Shown: in pieces, positions 8,384 to 17,599 of the stretch
Layout of the letters: every line of letters starts with the position of its first letter
Position numbering within the stretch: position 1 is the first letter of the stretch
NCBI GenBank assembly: GCA_910586015.1
Contig: CAJUGJ010000005.1
Coordinates: forward strand, 1-64,000
Source of the DNA: an uncultured Lachnospiraceae bacterium
Lineage (GTDB): Bacteria > Bacillota > Clostridia > Lachnospirales > Lachnospiraceae
Direction: 5' to 3'
Length of the DNA: 64,000 nt
Notes under the pieces: model-generated
What the model saw: the letters and a program-made list of their open reading frames with translations, nothing else
The model's database searches: none
What the model was told of the DNA's origin: nothing
Program-made: the position numbers and the translations under genes

Positions 8384-9645
8384 ATCGCACCACTTAAAGA
8401 AATCATTACAATGACTTTTAATCCGTACTCTCCATTTTGTATAATAAGTTCTCCCTTCATCTCTTTCATAAAATAGTCAGAAATATAAAGACCTAAGCCT
8501 GCTCCTTCTATATTCTTTGTATTCTTACCACGTTTAAATTTTTCTTTTAAAAGTGGTAGTTCTTCTTTATTTACTCCTCCTCCATAGTCTTCCATGTTTA
8601 CAATCAAATGATTGCTTTCAAGAGTTACTGAGATAGAAATAGGGGTATTTGCATATTTATATGAGTTTGCGAAAATATTATCGAAAACCTGCTGTAATCG
8701 GAGTTTATCTGCATATAAAATACAATCAGGAATATTAGGAATGGTTGTATAGTGAAGATAATCCGAATTTTCAAGTAGGATTTTCAGCTCTTTGCTCTCT
8801 ATATCTATTGGAGTTACAGAAAGTTGTTTTAATTCTTCCAAAGTTGCTGTAAACAGATTTGTAACCAATGTATTGATGTGATCGGCTTTAAAGATAATCT
8901 GCATATAATTATTTCTGATTTTTTCATTTTCTGTAAGTGCTGCTCCTACTTCAGAGACCGCTTTGATACTTGCGATAGGAGTTTTTATATCGTGGGAAAG
9001 ATTTGCAACAAGTTCTTTTTTATCTGCATTGGCTTTAGCTTCTGCCATTTTTGCCTTTTTTAGTTCAGAACGCATAATATCAAAACTTTCTGTAAATGCA
9101 CCAAAAAGATTTTGTTTATCCATTTCAAGAGGAATATCAAGATTACCACTTGCAATACGTTCTGCAAATCCTTTTAACTTATGAAAAGGATTTATTATAG
9201 TATGATTTAAATAAAAGATATATCCAATACAGATACCACATTGTAGAAACATAGCGAATAATAAAATAATGATAATAGTTTGCTTGTATATTTGAAAGTT
9301 TTGTATACTGTCATTATAAATAATGACTTTACCTACAATAACATGTTCGATTTGAATATCGAGTATAGTATCTCTATGAATAATTGCCATATTGATACTT
9401 TCACTCAACCCTGATTTCGTTTTAAATAAAATATTTTCTTTCATATCTAGTACAACATAATCAAGACTTGTTTGATTTTTATGACTTTTTATTGTGTTCC
9501 AGTCAGTTTGTACAGAATAAACTACTTCATTTATCAAAACAGTATCTTGAGTAGAAGTTATATTTTTAGTGGAAAATAAAATAAGAGCTATTATTTCCAC
9601 TATAAAAATGAATAATAGACTGGTTAGAAAAGTTCGTTTTTTCAT
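8380..9645 (-). CDS. Sensor histidine kinase
   Basis: A 421-residue membrane kinase. Helices at about residues 7-25 and 122-145 flank a roughly 100-residue extracellular sensor; a HAMP linker follows (about 148-200). The phospho-acceptor is H218 in NLSHDIKTPIASIK. The ATP-binding domain has the N-box DNIFANSYKYA, G1 DYGGGV and G2 GAGLGLYI, so it should be active. The gene overlaps its response regulator by four bases (ATGA), making a translationally coupled pair. The downstream ABC transporter points to sensing of an antimicrobial peptide or envelope stress, but the sensor domain is longer than the very short one of BceS-type kinases, so the signal is uncertain. Confidence 0.9.
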   Translation of the reverse strand: MKKRTFLTSLLFIFIVEIIALILFSTKNITSTQDTVLINEVVYSVQTDWNTIKSHKNQTSLDYVVLDMKENILFKTKSGLSESINMAIIHRDTILDIQIEHVIVGKVIIYNDSIQNFQIYKQTIIIILLFAMFLQCGICIGYIFYLNHTIINPFHKLKGFAERIASGNLDIPLEMDKQNLFGAFTESFDIMRSELKKAKMAEAKANADKKELVANLSHDIKTPIASIKAVSEVGAALTENEKIRNNYMQIIFKADHINTLVTNLFTATLEELKQLSVTPIDIESKELKILLENSDYLHYTTIPNIPDCILYADKLRLQQVFDNIFANSYKYANTPISISVTLESNHLIVNMEDYGGGVNKEELPLLKEKFKRGKNTKNIEGAGLGLYISDYFMKEMKGELIIQNGEYGLKVIVMISLSGAI

Positions 9646-10322
9646 ATTTTGTTTCCTATAAATTTATAGCCATCACCCCAAACAGTAATAATATATTCTG
9701 GTTTGCTAGGATTACATTCAATTACTTCACGTATCTTACGAATATGCACATTTAGTGTTCCGTCACCTGTAAACTTATCTTCCCAGACCTGTTCAAATAA
9801 TTCCTGCTTTGAAATAACTTTATTTTCATTTTTAATAAGATAGGATAATAACTTAAATTCAAGTGATGTCAACTTGACAATATTGCCCTCAACTAATACT
9901 TGTTTTGTATTAAAATCGACAGTTAAGCGATTATCCGAATATTGTATCTTTTTATTTTCTCCATAACGTTTTAATACTACTTTTACTTTTGCAAGCAGAA
10001 CTCCAAGCGAATAAGGTTTCTGTATATAATCATCGCCTCCAATATTAAGTGCAATAATTTTATCATCATCGCTGGTTCGTGCAGAAATAAATAGAATGGG
10101 AATTTTAATTTTTTTACGGAGTTCTTTACATAATTCAAAACCACTACTGTCCTCAAGGTTTATATCGAGTAAAAGTAGTTCGGCTGTGTTCTCTATAAAG
10201 AAGCTTCGACATTCCGAAGCACTATATACAACGGCTGTCTTAACATCAAACAGATTAAAATATTCGGCTGTACTATCTGCAAGTAATTTTTCATCATCTA
10301 TTATCAAACAATCATATTTCAC
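9642..10322 (-). CDS. OmpR/PhoB-family response regulator
   Basis: A 226-residue regulator with a receiver domain (about 1-115) and a winged-helix DNA-binding domain (about 125-225). The acidic pair is DD at residues 9-10, the phosphorylation site is D53 (LLLLDIN), and the conserved Lys is in YIQKPYS. The effector domain shows LTSLEFKLLSYLIKN and VHIRKIREVIE, with VWGDGYKF at the end. It is the partner of the overlapping kinase. The TTAAGG direct repeat before the ABC genes is the best candidate target. It starts 11 bases after a 377-residue gene and may share its transcript. Confidence 0.92.
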   Translation of the reverse strand: MKYDCLIIDDEKLLADSTAEYFNLFDVKTAVVYSASECRSFFIENTAELLLLDINLEDSSGFELCKELRKKIKIPILFISARTSDDDKIIALNIGGDDYIQKPYSLGVLLAKVKVVLKRYGENKKIQYSDNRLTVDFNTKQVLVEGNIVKLTSLEFKLLSYLIKNENKVISKQELFEQVWEDKFTGDGTLNVHIRKIREVIECNPSKPEYIITVWGDGYKFIGNKI

Positions 10323-10333
10323 AATATATCTCC

Positions 10334-11467
10334 TTACTCATTTTTAATATTTTCTACCATATACAGTAACTGAACTGCCCAAAATGTCAAGTCACAATCC
10401 AACGCATGTGGTTTCGTATAATCTGTCTCTAATCGTACATCAACATATGGACTTGGATATTTGATATTTTTAGGCGAATATTTTTTATTATGAGCTTGTT
10501 CCAAATTCATTTTCAAAATACCCTCACTATTAACTGCATTTTTAATATTGGCAATCGAATTTTTAATAACATCAACCATATCTCCTACCCCTAACATAGC
10601 AATTTCTGTTAGAATTCTTCTATATACTATACTATCAATCAAATCAGAATGAAATGTTTTTATAGGTGCTGTAAATGCAAAACAAGGTATATAATACTTA
10701 TTTTTAATCTTAACATGAATTTGATTTAGATGTTCCATTTTCATTATCTTATTGATATGATTGAACGAATCTGTAAGCATCTGTATATTTTTTTTGCTTC
10801 TCCAACTCTTTGTATATGCCAAAACTTCTAATGTATATACATTTGGAAAATATTCTTTTTCTTCTATATATGGATATTTATATTTTTTCTCTAGTCGTGT
10901 TCGTTTTTTTAGTATCTCATCTAAAGAAGATAATTTAAGTATTCTTTCAAATCCTTTTAATGCGATATGTTGAAATTTTACTAAGTCATCAAAATCATCT
11001 CCATATCCAAGCATTGCCTGCATGGTATAAATGATTGACATAAGACAATTTCCATTATTCAATCCTAAAAATCTGTTTTTAAACCTTGCTATTTCGGGAG
11101 GAATATAGGAAAACTCTTTTTGTAAGATTGTTTCATTACGCATAGCTTGTACGAAATTTTTTACTAATGGATGTTCTTTTGGTATGGAATAATACGATAA
11201 CAAACGTGCTGCTTTTTCACCGTCCTGTAGTGGATTTTCATGTAGTACATTTCCACGCCAATTATCATAACTGTGCATACCATTACCTATATATCCATTA
11301 AGTTTAGAATAGTTTTCCAAAAGCTTAAAATATGGTAGTTTATATATTTGATTTAATAGTCGTTCTTCTTCTGCTTTGAATAAATTATTTAGTATCTCTT
11401 TTTTTAGACGATACTGAATGACTGGTCCTGCATTTTCCAGCAAAAAATGAATTGATTTATCTAACAT
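10334..11467 (-). CDS. Uncharacterised 377-residue helical protein
   Basis: I do not recognise a named family. The protein is predicted soluble and strongly helical, opening LLENAGPVIQYRLKKEI and containing repeated helix-pair patterns, with W and H residues near NWRGNV and a C-terminus resembling LTFWAVQLLY. The look is that of the alpha/alpha toroid seen in terpenoid cyclases and prenyltransferases, but the DxDD motif and the zinc ligands of those enzymes are not visible. It ends 11 bases before the response regulator gene, so it is likely the first gene of that operon and could serve the same resistance or sensing role. Assignment of function would be a guess. Confidence 0.6.
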   Translation of the reverse strand: MLDKSIHFLLENAGPVIQYRLKKEILNNLFKAEEERLLNQIYKLPYFKLLENYSKLNGYIGNGMHSYDNWRGNVLHENPLQDGEKAARLLSYYSIPKEHPLVKNFVQAMRNETILQKEFSYIPPEIARFKNRFLGLNNGNCLMSIIYTMQAMLGYGDDFDDLVKFQHIALKGFERILKLSSLDEILKKRTRLEKKYKYPYIEEKEYFPNVYTLEVLAYTKSWRSKKNIQMLTDSFNHINKIMKMEHLNQIHVKIKNKYYIPCFAFTAPIKTFHSDLIDSIVYRRILTEIAMLGVGDMVDVIKNSIANIKNAVNSEGILKMNLEQAHNKKYSPKNIKYPSPYVDVRLETDYTKPHALDCDLTFWAVQLLYMVENIKNE

Positions 11468-11612
11468 ATAAAATCCTATCCTTTTAATTTGTTGATATAA
11501 GCCTGATATTTATAATATCATAAAAAAGAACGGTATTGTCAATTAAATATTGTTGTAGTATAAAATAAATGGTATAGTAAAGATATAGATTTTTAATAGA
11601 AGAAGAGGTAAT

Positions 11613-12046
11613 ATGATAGAATATCAATGGGTAAAAAGTAATTATAAGCTTATGAAAGGAAAATGGAAGATTGCTATATTACTTGAGGCAGGCTAGAAGA
11701 TAAGAGTAAATATATAAAACTGACAGATCAAATTTATTTTCAATCTATACTTTTGCCTTATCCTTATAGTCAAGTAATGTCGAAAGAGGAATTGCAATAT
11801 TTTTATAATGGTTTAAAACTTGTAAATAAATATATATCTGCTTTTATTGAAAATAATTTCTCTCTTCTCATTGTATTGCGTTGTATTAAATTTTCAGACT
11901 GTAATATTCAAAATGAAGCATTTACAGCCTGTTCTATTTTATTGGCTAGTGAAATTTTTGGATTTCCTATGCCGAATATTATTACTTATTTTGATAGCTC
12001 AAGATCCAGATATGGAGAATATGTATTTGATTTTTCAGATGTATAA
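11613..12046 (+). pseudogene. Frameshifted gene of unknown function
   Basis: An ATG at 11613, preceded by AGAAGAGG, opens 27 codons (MIEYQWVKSNYKLMKGKWKI...) that end in a TAG at 11694. A second frame, open from 11693 through 12046, continues without a start or SD as LEDKSKYIKLTDQIYFQSI and so on for about 117 residues. A one-base change at the GGC-CTA junction would restore a single protein of about 145 residues. The next gene (APH-like) starts 29 bases later and may have been its operon partner. I do not recognise the family. Confidence 0.6.
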
Positions 12047-12074
12047 ATTAAACGAATAACAGGAGAATTTTAGT

Positions 12075-12860
12075 ATGCAGTTACCAGAAAAGATTGCCAA
12101 GTTAATTTCCAATGAAATATATACAACAGACAAGATTGGTATGTCAGAATCGAGTGTTCTTCTTTTTGAAAATAAGGTATTAAAAATTCAGGAATATAAT
12201 AAAGAATCAGAGAATGAATATCATATTATGAAATGGTTACAGGAAAAACTCCCAGTTCCAAAAGTACTTGCTTATGAAATTTTAAATGAAAAGTCTTATC
12301 TGCTTATGAGTAAAAGTGATGGTAAGATGGCATGTGAAGAAGAGTATATGAAAAATCCATCTATACAGACTAAATTGCTTTCATCAGGACTAAAAATGCT
12401 TTGGAATATAGATATTTCAGAGTGTCCCATAAATTGGAGATTAGAAAATAAACTCACTCAAGCCAGTTATAATATCAAAAATGGACTGGTGGATTTAGAT
12501 AATGTAGAACCAGATACTTTTGGAGAAAATGGATTTAAAGACCCAACAGATTTGTTACAATGGCTCTATGAAAATCAACCAGAAGAGGAACTTGTATTAT
12601 CTCATGGAGATTATTGTCTTCCGAATATATTTGGTATAGAAGATAAAATAACAGGGTATATTGATCTTGGAAGAACAGGCATTGCTGATAAATGGTGTGA
12701 TATCGCATTATGTTATCGAAGTTTATCACATAACTATACTGGGAAATATAATCAAAAACAATATTTGGGGTATGATGATTTACTTTTATTTAAAATGCTT
12801 AATATAGAACCAGATTGGAAAAAGATTCGATATTATATTTTGCTGGATGAATTATTTTAA
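12075..12860 (+). CDS. APH(3')-like aminoglycoside O-phosphotransferase
   Basis: A 261-residue kinase of the APH(3') group, whose members phosphorylate the 3'-hydroxyl of kanamycin/neomycin-type drugs. The catalytic loop is LSHGDYCLPNIF with base D179 and N184; the magnesium-binding motif is YIDLGRTGIADKW with D197. Substrate-side features shared with APH(3')-IIIa as I remember it include EKLPVPKVL, DISECP, FKDP and the C-terminal PDWKKIRYYILLDELF, so the full C-terminal alpha-carboxylate end is present. The length matches the family (about 264). GGAGAA precedes the ATG by 10 bases. Sequence divergence from the classic enzyme is clear, so the drug range is an inference. Confidence 0.85.
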   Translation: MQLPEKIAKLISNEIYTTDKIGMSESSVLLFENKVLKIQEYNKESENEYHIMKWLQEKLPVPKVLAYEILNEKSYLLMSKSDGKMACEEEYMKNPSIQTKLLSSGLKMLWNIDISECPINWRLENKLTQASYNIKNGLVDLDNVEPDTFGENGFKDPTDLLQWLYENQPEEELVLSHGDYCLPNIFGIEDKITGYIDLGRTGIADKWCDIALCYRSLSHNYTGKYNQKQYLGYDDLLLFKMLNIEPDWKKIRYYILLDELF

Positions 12861-12876
12861 TATGAATTTTAAAAAA

Positions 12877-12936
12877 AATAATAAGGCTTTAACTATCAAT
12901 ATTATTTATACTTGGTAGTTAAAGCCTTATTATTTT
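12877..12936. terminator. Bidirectional terminator
   Basis: Long arms built on AAGGCTTTAACTA and TAGTTAAAGCCTT, flanked by A-run and T-run on the two sides, lie between the convergent kinase and chemoreceptor genes. It fits termination in both directions. Confidence 0.85.
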
Positions 12937-12943
12937 TTTTAAT

Positions 12944-14980
12944 TTAACATGATGTAATCATATTAAAACGACTGATTAAACTATTTAAGGTTCGTGCCTG
13001 ATTCGATAATTCTTTTGAAACAGCAGCACTTTCTTCGGCAGTAGCAGAATTTGTTTGTATTACCTTAGAAATTTCCCTAATTCTATTTTCCACCAGAATA
13101 ATCATTTCTGATTGCTGAACACTCGCAGCATTTATTTCATCCATTAGTTTTTTTATTGTTTGAATACAGTCAGTAATAACCTGCATTGCAGAAACAGCAA
13201 GGTTTGTAGATTCTGTTCCTGTTTTTACATTTTGAATGGAATGGTTGATTAAAGTATTCGTATTTTGAGCGGCTTTCGAAGATCTAGCCGCAAGAGTTCG
13301 AATCTCATCTGCTACAACAGAATATCCTTTTCCCATAGTACCAGCACGAGTAGCTTCCAAAGACGCATTCAGTGCGAGGATATTCGTTTGAAAAGCAATA
13401 TCCTCAATGGTCTTAATAATAGTACCGATTTGTGCAGAAGACTGATCAATATTTTTTGTAGCAGTTATTAATTGCTCCATTTTTGTATCTGCCTCCGCTG
13501 CATAGCCAGTAGCTTTATCTACCAGTTTGCTGGCACTACTACAGCGTACAGTACTGGTTTGGATTTTTGAAGTAATAGAGGTGACATTGGATACCAGTCC
13601 ATCGATAGAGATTGCCTGTTCTGTCGTACCTTGGGATAATGCCTCAGCACTTGTAGATACTCGGTTTGCACTTGTATCAACTTGATTTGCAACATTAGAA
13701 ATATCACGAATCATATTCATAAGATTTATATGGATAGACTGTAAACTTTCGGACAAAACTTTAAAGTCACCAATATAATAACTTTCATTTTGAATAACAT
13801 CTACAGCAAGATTACCATCTGCCATTTCACCTAAAATTCGTTTAATATCATCAATTGTTTTTCGAATGCTACCACAGACACGATGTGTCGTTTGTGCAAT
13901 CATACCGATTTCATCTGATCGATTATAAAAAATTTCTAGTTCTCGATCAGCAGAGAGATTGAGTTCTCCTAAATGTCCTATAGCACGTTCTACAACCATA
14001 AGTTCTCTACCTTCACGGTATAAAATAAGAAGAGTGATAAGTATAATAGCAGTAGCTACAATCGCACACAATATACCAACTATAATACGTACTGTTGTCA
14101 CAGCACCATAGACTTCTGTAACACTGTCACGAACCATAAAAACCCAGTTACGATCTTTTAAATACTTATAAACAATTAGTTGATTGATACCTTTTTCGTC
14201 ATGATAAGAATATGTCTTTGCCTGAGTGTTACCCTCTGCCCGAATTTGTTGAATAATTTCTTGATATCCACTATCTATAGTTTCAGTATTTAACAGTGTA
14301 TCATCTTCATGATAAAGATACACACCTGTTTCTACATTTAAAAATACATATTCACTATTAGGTAATCCCTTAATGTCCAAATTTAATAGTGCATCCATCA
14401 AGTGACTAGCATAAACCCCCGCACCCACATAACCAATACATTGTTCATCTTCAAAAATTGGATAGTACATAGAGAGGATCATACTTCCAGTACCGGGAGA
14501 TTTCATAATTCCTAAATTGGTTAGTTGCTGTTTAGATAAAATTGTATTCTGAAATGTATTTAATGATTCTCCTGTTCGTGTAGTGATTCCAATAGCTTTT
14601 TGGGAGGTGTGTGTCAAAACATATGTGGTTGGAGTAGCAATATATAATCCTTCAAAAATCCCCTTAACAGAACCAAAATCTTCGGTATATTCCTGAACTC
14701 TTTCTAATAGTAATGGATCGGTTGGGTTTAAAAGAAGTTCACGAACTTCATTTCCTAAAGCAAAAGCAGTCATATATTCTTCCGCAGAGGTTACATATTG
14801 ATTAATGATAGCCGCTCTAGATTCTACAGCATCAATCATTTGATTCGTAATATCGTTTTTGACCATAGAGGCAGCATTTGTGGATACAATTAGCCAAAGT
14901 AGTAACATTCCAACTAATGTGATTATTGTAGTAATAATACCAATACGTGTGGCAAGCTTTTTGTTTACAAGAAATTTCAT
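12944..14980 (-). CDS. Methyl-accepting chemotaxis protein with double Cache sensor
   Basis: A 678-residue membrane chemoreceptor. A helix at about 10-32 and another at about 297-320 bracket an extracellular domain of about 260 residues with dCache-like features (GYVGAGVYASHLMD, NWVFMVRDSVTEV). HAMP follows (about 320-400), then the cytoplasmic signalling coiled coil. The hairpin tip is FQTNILALNASLEATRAG followed by GKGYSVVADEIR, the CheA/CheW-binding region. The tip has RAGTMG where RAGE-G is usual. AAGGAG lies upstream of the ATG. No flagellar or che genes are in the window; the ligand is unknown, although dCache domains often bind amino acids or other small metabolites. Confidence 0.92.
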   Translation of the reverse strand: MKFLVNKKLATRIGIITTIITLVGMLLLWLIVSTNAASMVKNDITNQMIDAVESRAAIINQYVTSAEEYMTAFALGNEVRELLLNPTDPLLLERVQEYTEDFGSVKGIFEGLYIATPTTYVLTHTSQKAIGITTRTGESLNTFQNTILSKQQLTNLGIMKSPGTGSMILSMYYPIFEDEQCIGYVGAGVYASHLMDALLNLDIKGLPNSEYVFLNVETGVYLYHEDDTLLNTETIDSGYQEIIQQIRAEGNTQAKTYSYHDEKGINQLIVYKYLKDRNWVFMVRDSVTEVYGAVTTVRIIVGILCAIVATAIILITLLILYREGRELMVVERAIGHLGELNLSADRELEIFYNRSDEIGMIAQTTHRVCGSIRKTIDDIKRILGEMADGNLAVDVIQNESYYIGDFKVLSESLQSIHINLMNMIRDISNVANQVDTSANRVSTSAEALSQGTTEQAISIDGLVSNVTSITSKIQTSTVRCSSASKLVDKATGYAAEADTKMEQLITATKNIDQSSAQIGTIIKTIEDIAFQTNILALNASLEATRAGTMGKGYSVVADEIRTLAARSSKAAQNTNTLINHSIQNVKTGTESTNLAVSAMQVITDCIQTIKKLMDEINAASVQQSEMIILVENRIREISKVIQTNSATAEESAAVSKELSNQARTLNSLISRFNMITSC

Positions 14981-15281
14981 AAAATCTCCTTTCTAAAAAT
15001 TGATCTTTAGAATTTTATGGAATACTATAACTAGATAAATATATATATGTCTTTTGCCCATTAGAGTTTCTGGATACATTAGTCTTTTTAGAAAACCTTA
15101 TAGTAATGATAGTACATTTTTTATATTGTATCAAAATATTTTTATATACTATAAGTGAGCTTATGTCAATACTTTGGATAAAAAATTACTTTACTTAAAA
15201 AAATATTTTTACTATACTTAAAAAAGAATTCAATTCGTTTTGCATATAACAATAAAACATAATAAAAAGGAAAGAAAAAGG
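14981..15281. other. Intergenic region, 301 bp
   Basis: Very AT-rich region between divergent genes. It must hold the chemoreceptor promoter and perhaps one for the GNAT remnant, but I see no confident -35/-10 pair, repeat or RNA structure. Confidence 0.4.
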
Positions 15282-15644
15282 ATGATAAATTTTAGAAAAA
15301 TTACAGAGGAAAATTTTAAAACTATCATTGACATGAAAAGACCTAATGATGAATATTTTGTTGCCTCAAATACATACTCATTAGCACAGGCTTGGCTCTA
15401 TCGCGATGCAAATGACGTATATCCATTTGCAATTTATAATGATGATGAGGCTGTAGGATTTATGATGTTGGATGAGGATTTAGAAGAAAGGTGTCTTATT
15501 ATTTGGAGGATTATGTTTCCAGAAAAAAATGAAGGAGATTGTGCTCCAAGCAATAAACGTGCAAGACATATTTATGAGAAAATAGGATTTCGAGATACTG
15601 GTGAAATTGAAAATGGAGAGAATATTTTTCGATTGGATTTTTGA
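15282..15644 (+). pseudogene. GNAT acetyltransferase with internal deletion
   Basis: The frame encodes about 120 residues. The N-terminal half (MINFRKITEENFKTII to VGFMMLDED) and the C-terminal helix/strand (ARHIYEKIGFRDTGEIENG) are those of a diamine/spermidine-type GNAT. Between WRIMFPEKN and SNKRARHIY the acetyl-CoA loop and its helix, roughly 35 residues, are missing, and the junction reads EGDCAP. The frame is intact, but without motif A the protein cannot bind acetyl-CoA normally. I chose the ATG at 15282 because the family N-terminus begins there. A complete GNAT gene follows after 18 bases. Confidence 0.7.
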
Positions 15645-15662
15645 AAGGATTGGAAGTTATTT

Positions 15663-16082
15663 ATGCTAAAAGTTAGGTATGTTTCTAAAGAGGATGCTTC
15701 ATTTTGGTTTAAGTTAGACAAGCATTTAACAAAAGAGGAATATAATAAAAAAGTCGACGACAAAAGAGGGTATGTATTATTAAAAGAAGATATTCCTATT
15801 GGAGTATTAAGATATAATTTGTTTTGGGACAATATACCTTTTTGTACATTGATTTATATAGATTTAAACTATCAACATAATGGATATGGGAAATATTTAA
15901 TGGAAAATTGGGAAAGGGATATGAAGTCGTTAGGTTATGGAATGGTTATGACTTCTACTCAAGTAGATGAAAACGCCCAACACTTTTATAGAAAATTGAA
16001 TTACCAAGACGCAGGAGGACTAATTATTAATATTCCTGAATATAAACAGCCAATGGAAATGTTTTTTATAAAAGCTATTTAG
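15663..16082 (+). CDS. GNAT-family N-acetyltransferase
   Basis: A 139-residue GNAT protein similar to RimI-like small acetyltransferases. The N-terminus reads VRYVSKEDASFWFKLD, the acetyl-CoA loop is YQHNGYGKYLMENWE, and the last helix is NAQHFYRKLNYQDAGG. GGAAG precedes the ATG by about nine bases. It follows the deleted GNAT by 18 bases, so the two probably share a transcript. The end of the protein (IPEYKQPMEMFF) fits a family of putative GNATs of unknown substrate. Confidence 0.82.
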   Translation: MLKVRYVSKEDASFWFKLDKHLTKEEYNKKVDDKRGYVLLKEDIPIGVLRYNLFWDNIPFCTLIYIDLNYQHNGYGKYLMENWERDMKSLGYGMVMTSTQVDENAQHFYRKLNYQDAGGLIINIPEYKQPMEMFFIKAI

Positions 16083-16164
16083 CTTTTAGACAAATTTGTG
16101 CAGGAAAAATCGGGTAGGATATTAATTGTAATGATATACTGTTTACACAGCGGGAGGTGAGCGA

Positions 16165-17025
16165 GTGGAATGGTCAAGAGTTATCAGTGAAGCACTTGAG
16201 TACATTGAAAAAAATATTACAGAGGATATTTCTATTGATGATATTGCAAAACAAGTTCACATATCAGCATACTATTTTCAAAAAGGATTTAGTTTGCTCT
16301 GTGGATATACTGTTATGGAATATATTCGTAATCGAAGATTGGCTCTTGCTGCAGGAGAACTTGTAGCAAAAGAAGAAAAAGTAATAGATATTGCAATAAA
16401 GTATGGTTATGATTCACCAGATAGCTTTACAAAAGCATTTACCAGATTTCATGGCGTTACCCCATCTGTTGTACAAAAGAATAATAGTACCATAATTAAA
16501 TCTTTTGTCCCGCTGAAAATAATATTATCATTGGAAGGTGGTCATAGTATGGATTACAGATTAACAAAAAAGGACAGTTTTATAGTATTAGGTATAGCAA
16601 AGAAGTTTTCTTATGAGGATGCAAAGACAGCAATTCCAGAGTTTTGGAAGAAACATTATGAACAGGGAAATGGTAAATATGTATGCGGGATGTTTGGAAT
16701 AAACATAGATGAATCTATGGGAAATAGTGAATTCGAATATCTTATTGCCGATGTTTATAATCCAGCAATGGATATTCCAGAAGGTTTTATAACTAAGACC
16801 ATTCCAGCGTTTACATGGGCTGTTTTTCCTTGTAGGGGAGCAATGCCAGATTCACTACAAGACGTCAATAAAAAAATATTTTCGGAATGGCTTCCTGCAT
16901 TAAAAGAATATGAATTTGCCGCTGGATATTGTATAGAGATGTATGACGATGTAAGTAAGTATCCAAAAGGGAACATAGATGAGAATTACTATTCAGAAAT
17001 CTGGATTCCAGTAAGAAAAAAATAA
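16165..17025 (+). CDS. AraC-family regulator with GyrI-like effector domain
   Basis: A 286-residue transcription regulator. Residues about 5-105 form the two helix-turn-helix units of an AraC domain (EDISIDDIAKQVHISAYYFQ and GYDSPDSFTKAFTRFHG). Residues about 130-286 are a GyrI-like small-molecule-binding domain, with FAWAVFPCRG-type and SEWLPALKEYEF segments typical of Rob/MarA-SbmC relatives. Such proteins sense drugs or amphipathic compounds. The start is a GTG at 16165, chosen because GGGAGGTGAG is four to five bases upstream; an overlapping ATG at 16157 is in another frame. A terminator follows. The target genes are not evident. Confidence 0.85.
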   Translation: MEWSRVISEALEYIEKNITEDISIDDIAKQVHISAYYFQKGFSLLCGYTVMEYIRNRRLALAAGELVAKEEKVIDIAIKYGYDSPDSFTKAFTRFHGVTPSVVQKNNSTIIKSFVPLKIILSLEGGHSMDYRLTKKDSFIVLGIAKKFSYEDAKTAIPEFWKKHYEQGNGKYVCGMFGINIDESMGNSEFEYLIADVYNPAMDIPEGFITKTIPAFTWAVFPCRGAMPDSLQDVNKKIFSEWLPALKEYEFAAGYCIEMYDDVSKYPKGNIDENYYSEIWIPVRKK

Positions 17026-17047
17026 AGGTTAGTGAGTGATATTGAAA

Positions 17048-17086
17048 AGAGCTGTTGTAAAATAAACTTTATTTTACAGCAGCTCT
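17048..17086 (+). terminator. Terminator after the AraC gene
   Basis: The arms AGAGCTGTTGTAAAATA and TATTTTACAGCAGCTCT form a near-perfect stem, followed by AATTTTTT. It could also serve the minus-strand gene that ends at 17110. Confidence 0.8.
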
Positions 17087-17109
17087 AATTTTTTGGGGAT
17101 ATGTAATCA

Positions 17110-17496
17110 TTAATTATGTTGTCTTTTTTTCTTTATACTATGTTCATATTGCTGTTTCGTAATCTGTTTACTGGCATATAACTGTTTTAATTTTGTCTCT
17201 GAATATCCTGATAAAGCGGCATCGGATATCTTTTTACCTGAATCTGTATTAGTTTTTTCCCCAGAAAAAGATAAATTTTCTATATTCGCACGTATTCCTA
17301 GTTTTTTTCCTGTTTCACTTAGCTCTAACGTATCGCCATCTTTGGATATAGCATTATAATTTCTTTTTGGATTTCCTTTTGTGCTTGTAGTTTCTTGTGC
17401 TGTTTTTTCATTAATATTATCTGATTTTACTTCATTTGATGAATTACTCATAACGTTTGCTGTTTTTAAAACGGATTCTAATGCCTTAGTGTTCAT
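17110..17496 (-). CDS. Small uncharacterised protein, likely target of the adjacent two-component system
   Basis: A 128-residue, Ser/Thr/Lys-rich protein with no signal peptide or membrane segment. The N-terminal half looks disordered. The middle has DTLELSETGKKLG, and the C-terminal part ISDAALSGYSETKLKQLYAS, then ITKQQYEHSIKKK, looks like a short folded helical motif. I remember similar small proteins in Lachnospiraceae but know no function. AAAGGAG lies 10 bases upstream. Four TTAAGA repeats sit about 50-90 bases before the start, which makes this gene the best candidate target of the response regulator encoded upstream. Confidence 0.65.
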   Translation of the reverse strand: MNTKALESVLKTANVMSNSSNEVKSDNINEKTAQETTSTKGNPKRNYNAISKDGDTLELSETGKKLGIRANIENLSFSGEKTNTDSGKKISDAALSGYSETKLKQLYASKQITKQQYEHSIKKKRQHN

Positions 17497-17545
17497 TTTT
17501 TTAACTCCTTTCTATAAATTCTTACATATAAATATAAACTGCACT

Positions 17546-17584
17546 TCTTAAATAGTTCTTAATTCGTTTCTTAAACTTTCTTAA
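17546..17584 (-). promoter_or_regulatory. Four TTAAGA direct repeats, probable response-regulator operator
   Basis: On the minus strand TTAAGA occurs four times (map positions 17546, 17557, 17569 and 17579), with 11, 12 and 10 bp periods. That spacing would put two regulator dimers on one face of the helix, upstream of the 128-residue gene. Confidence 0.65.
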
Positions 17585-17599
17585 CAATAGAAGCTTTTG

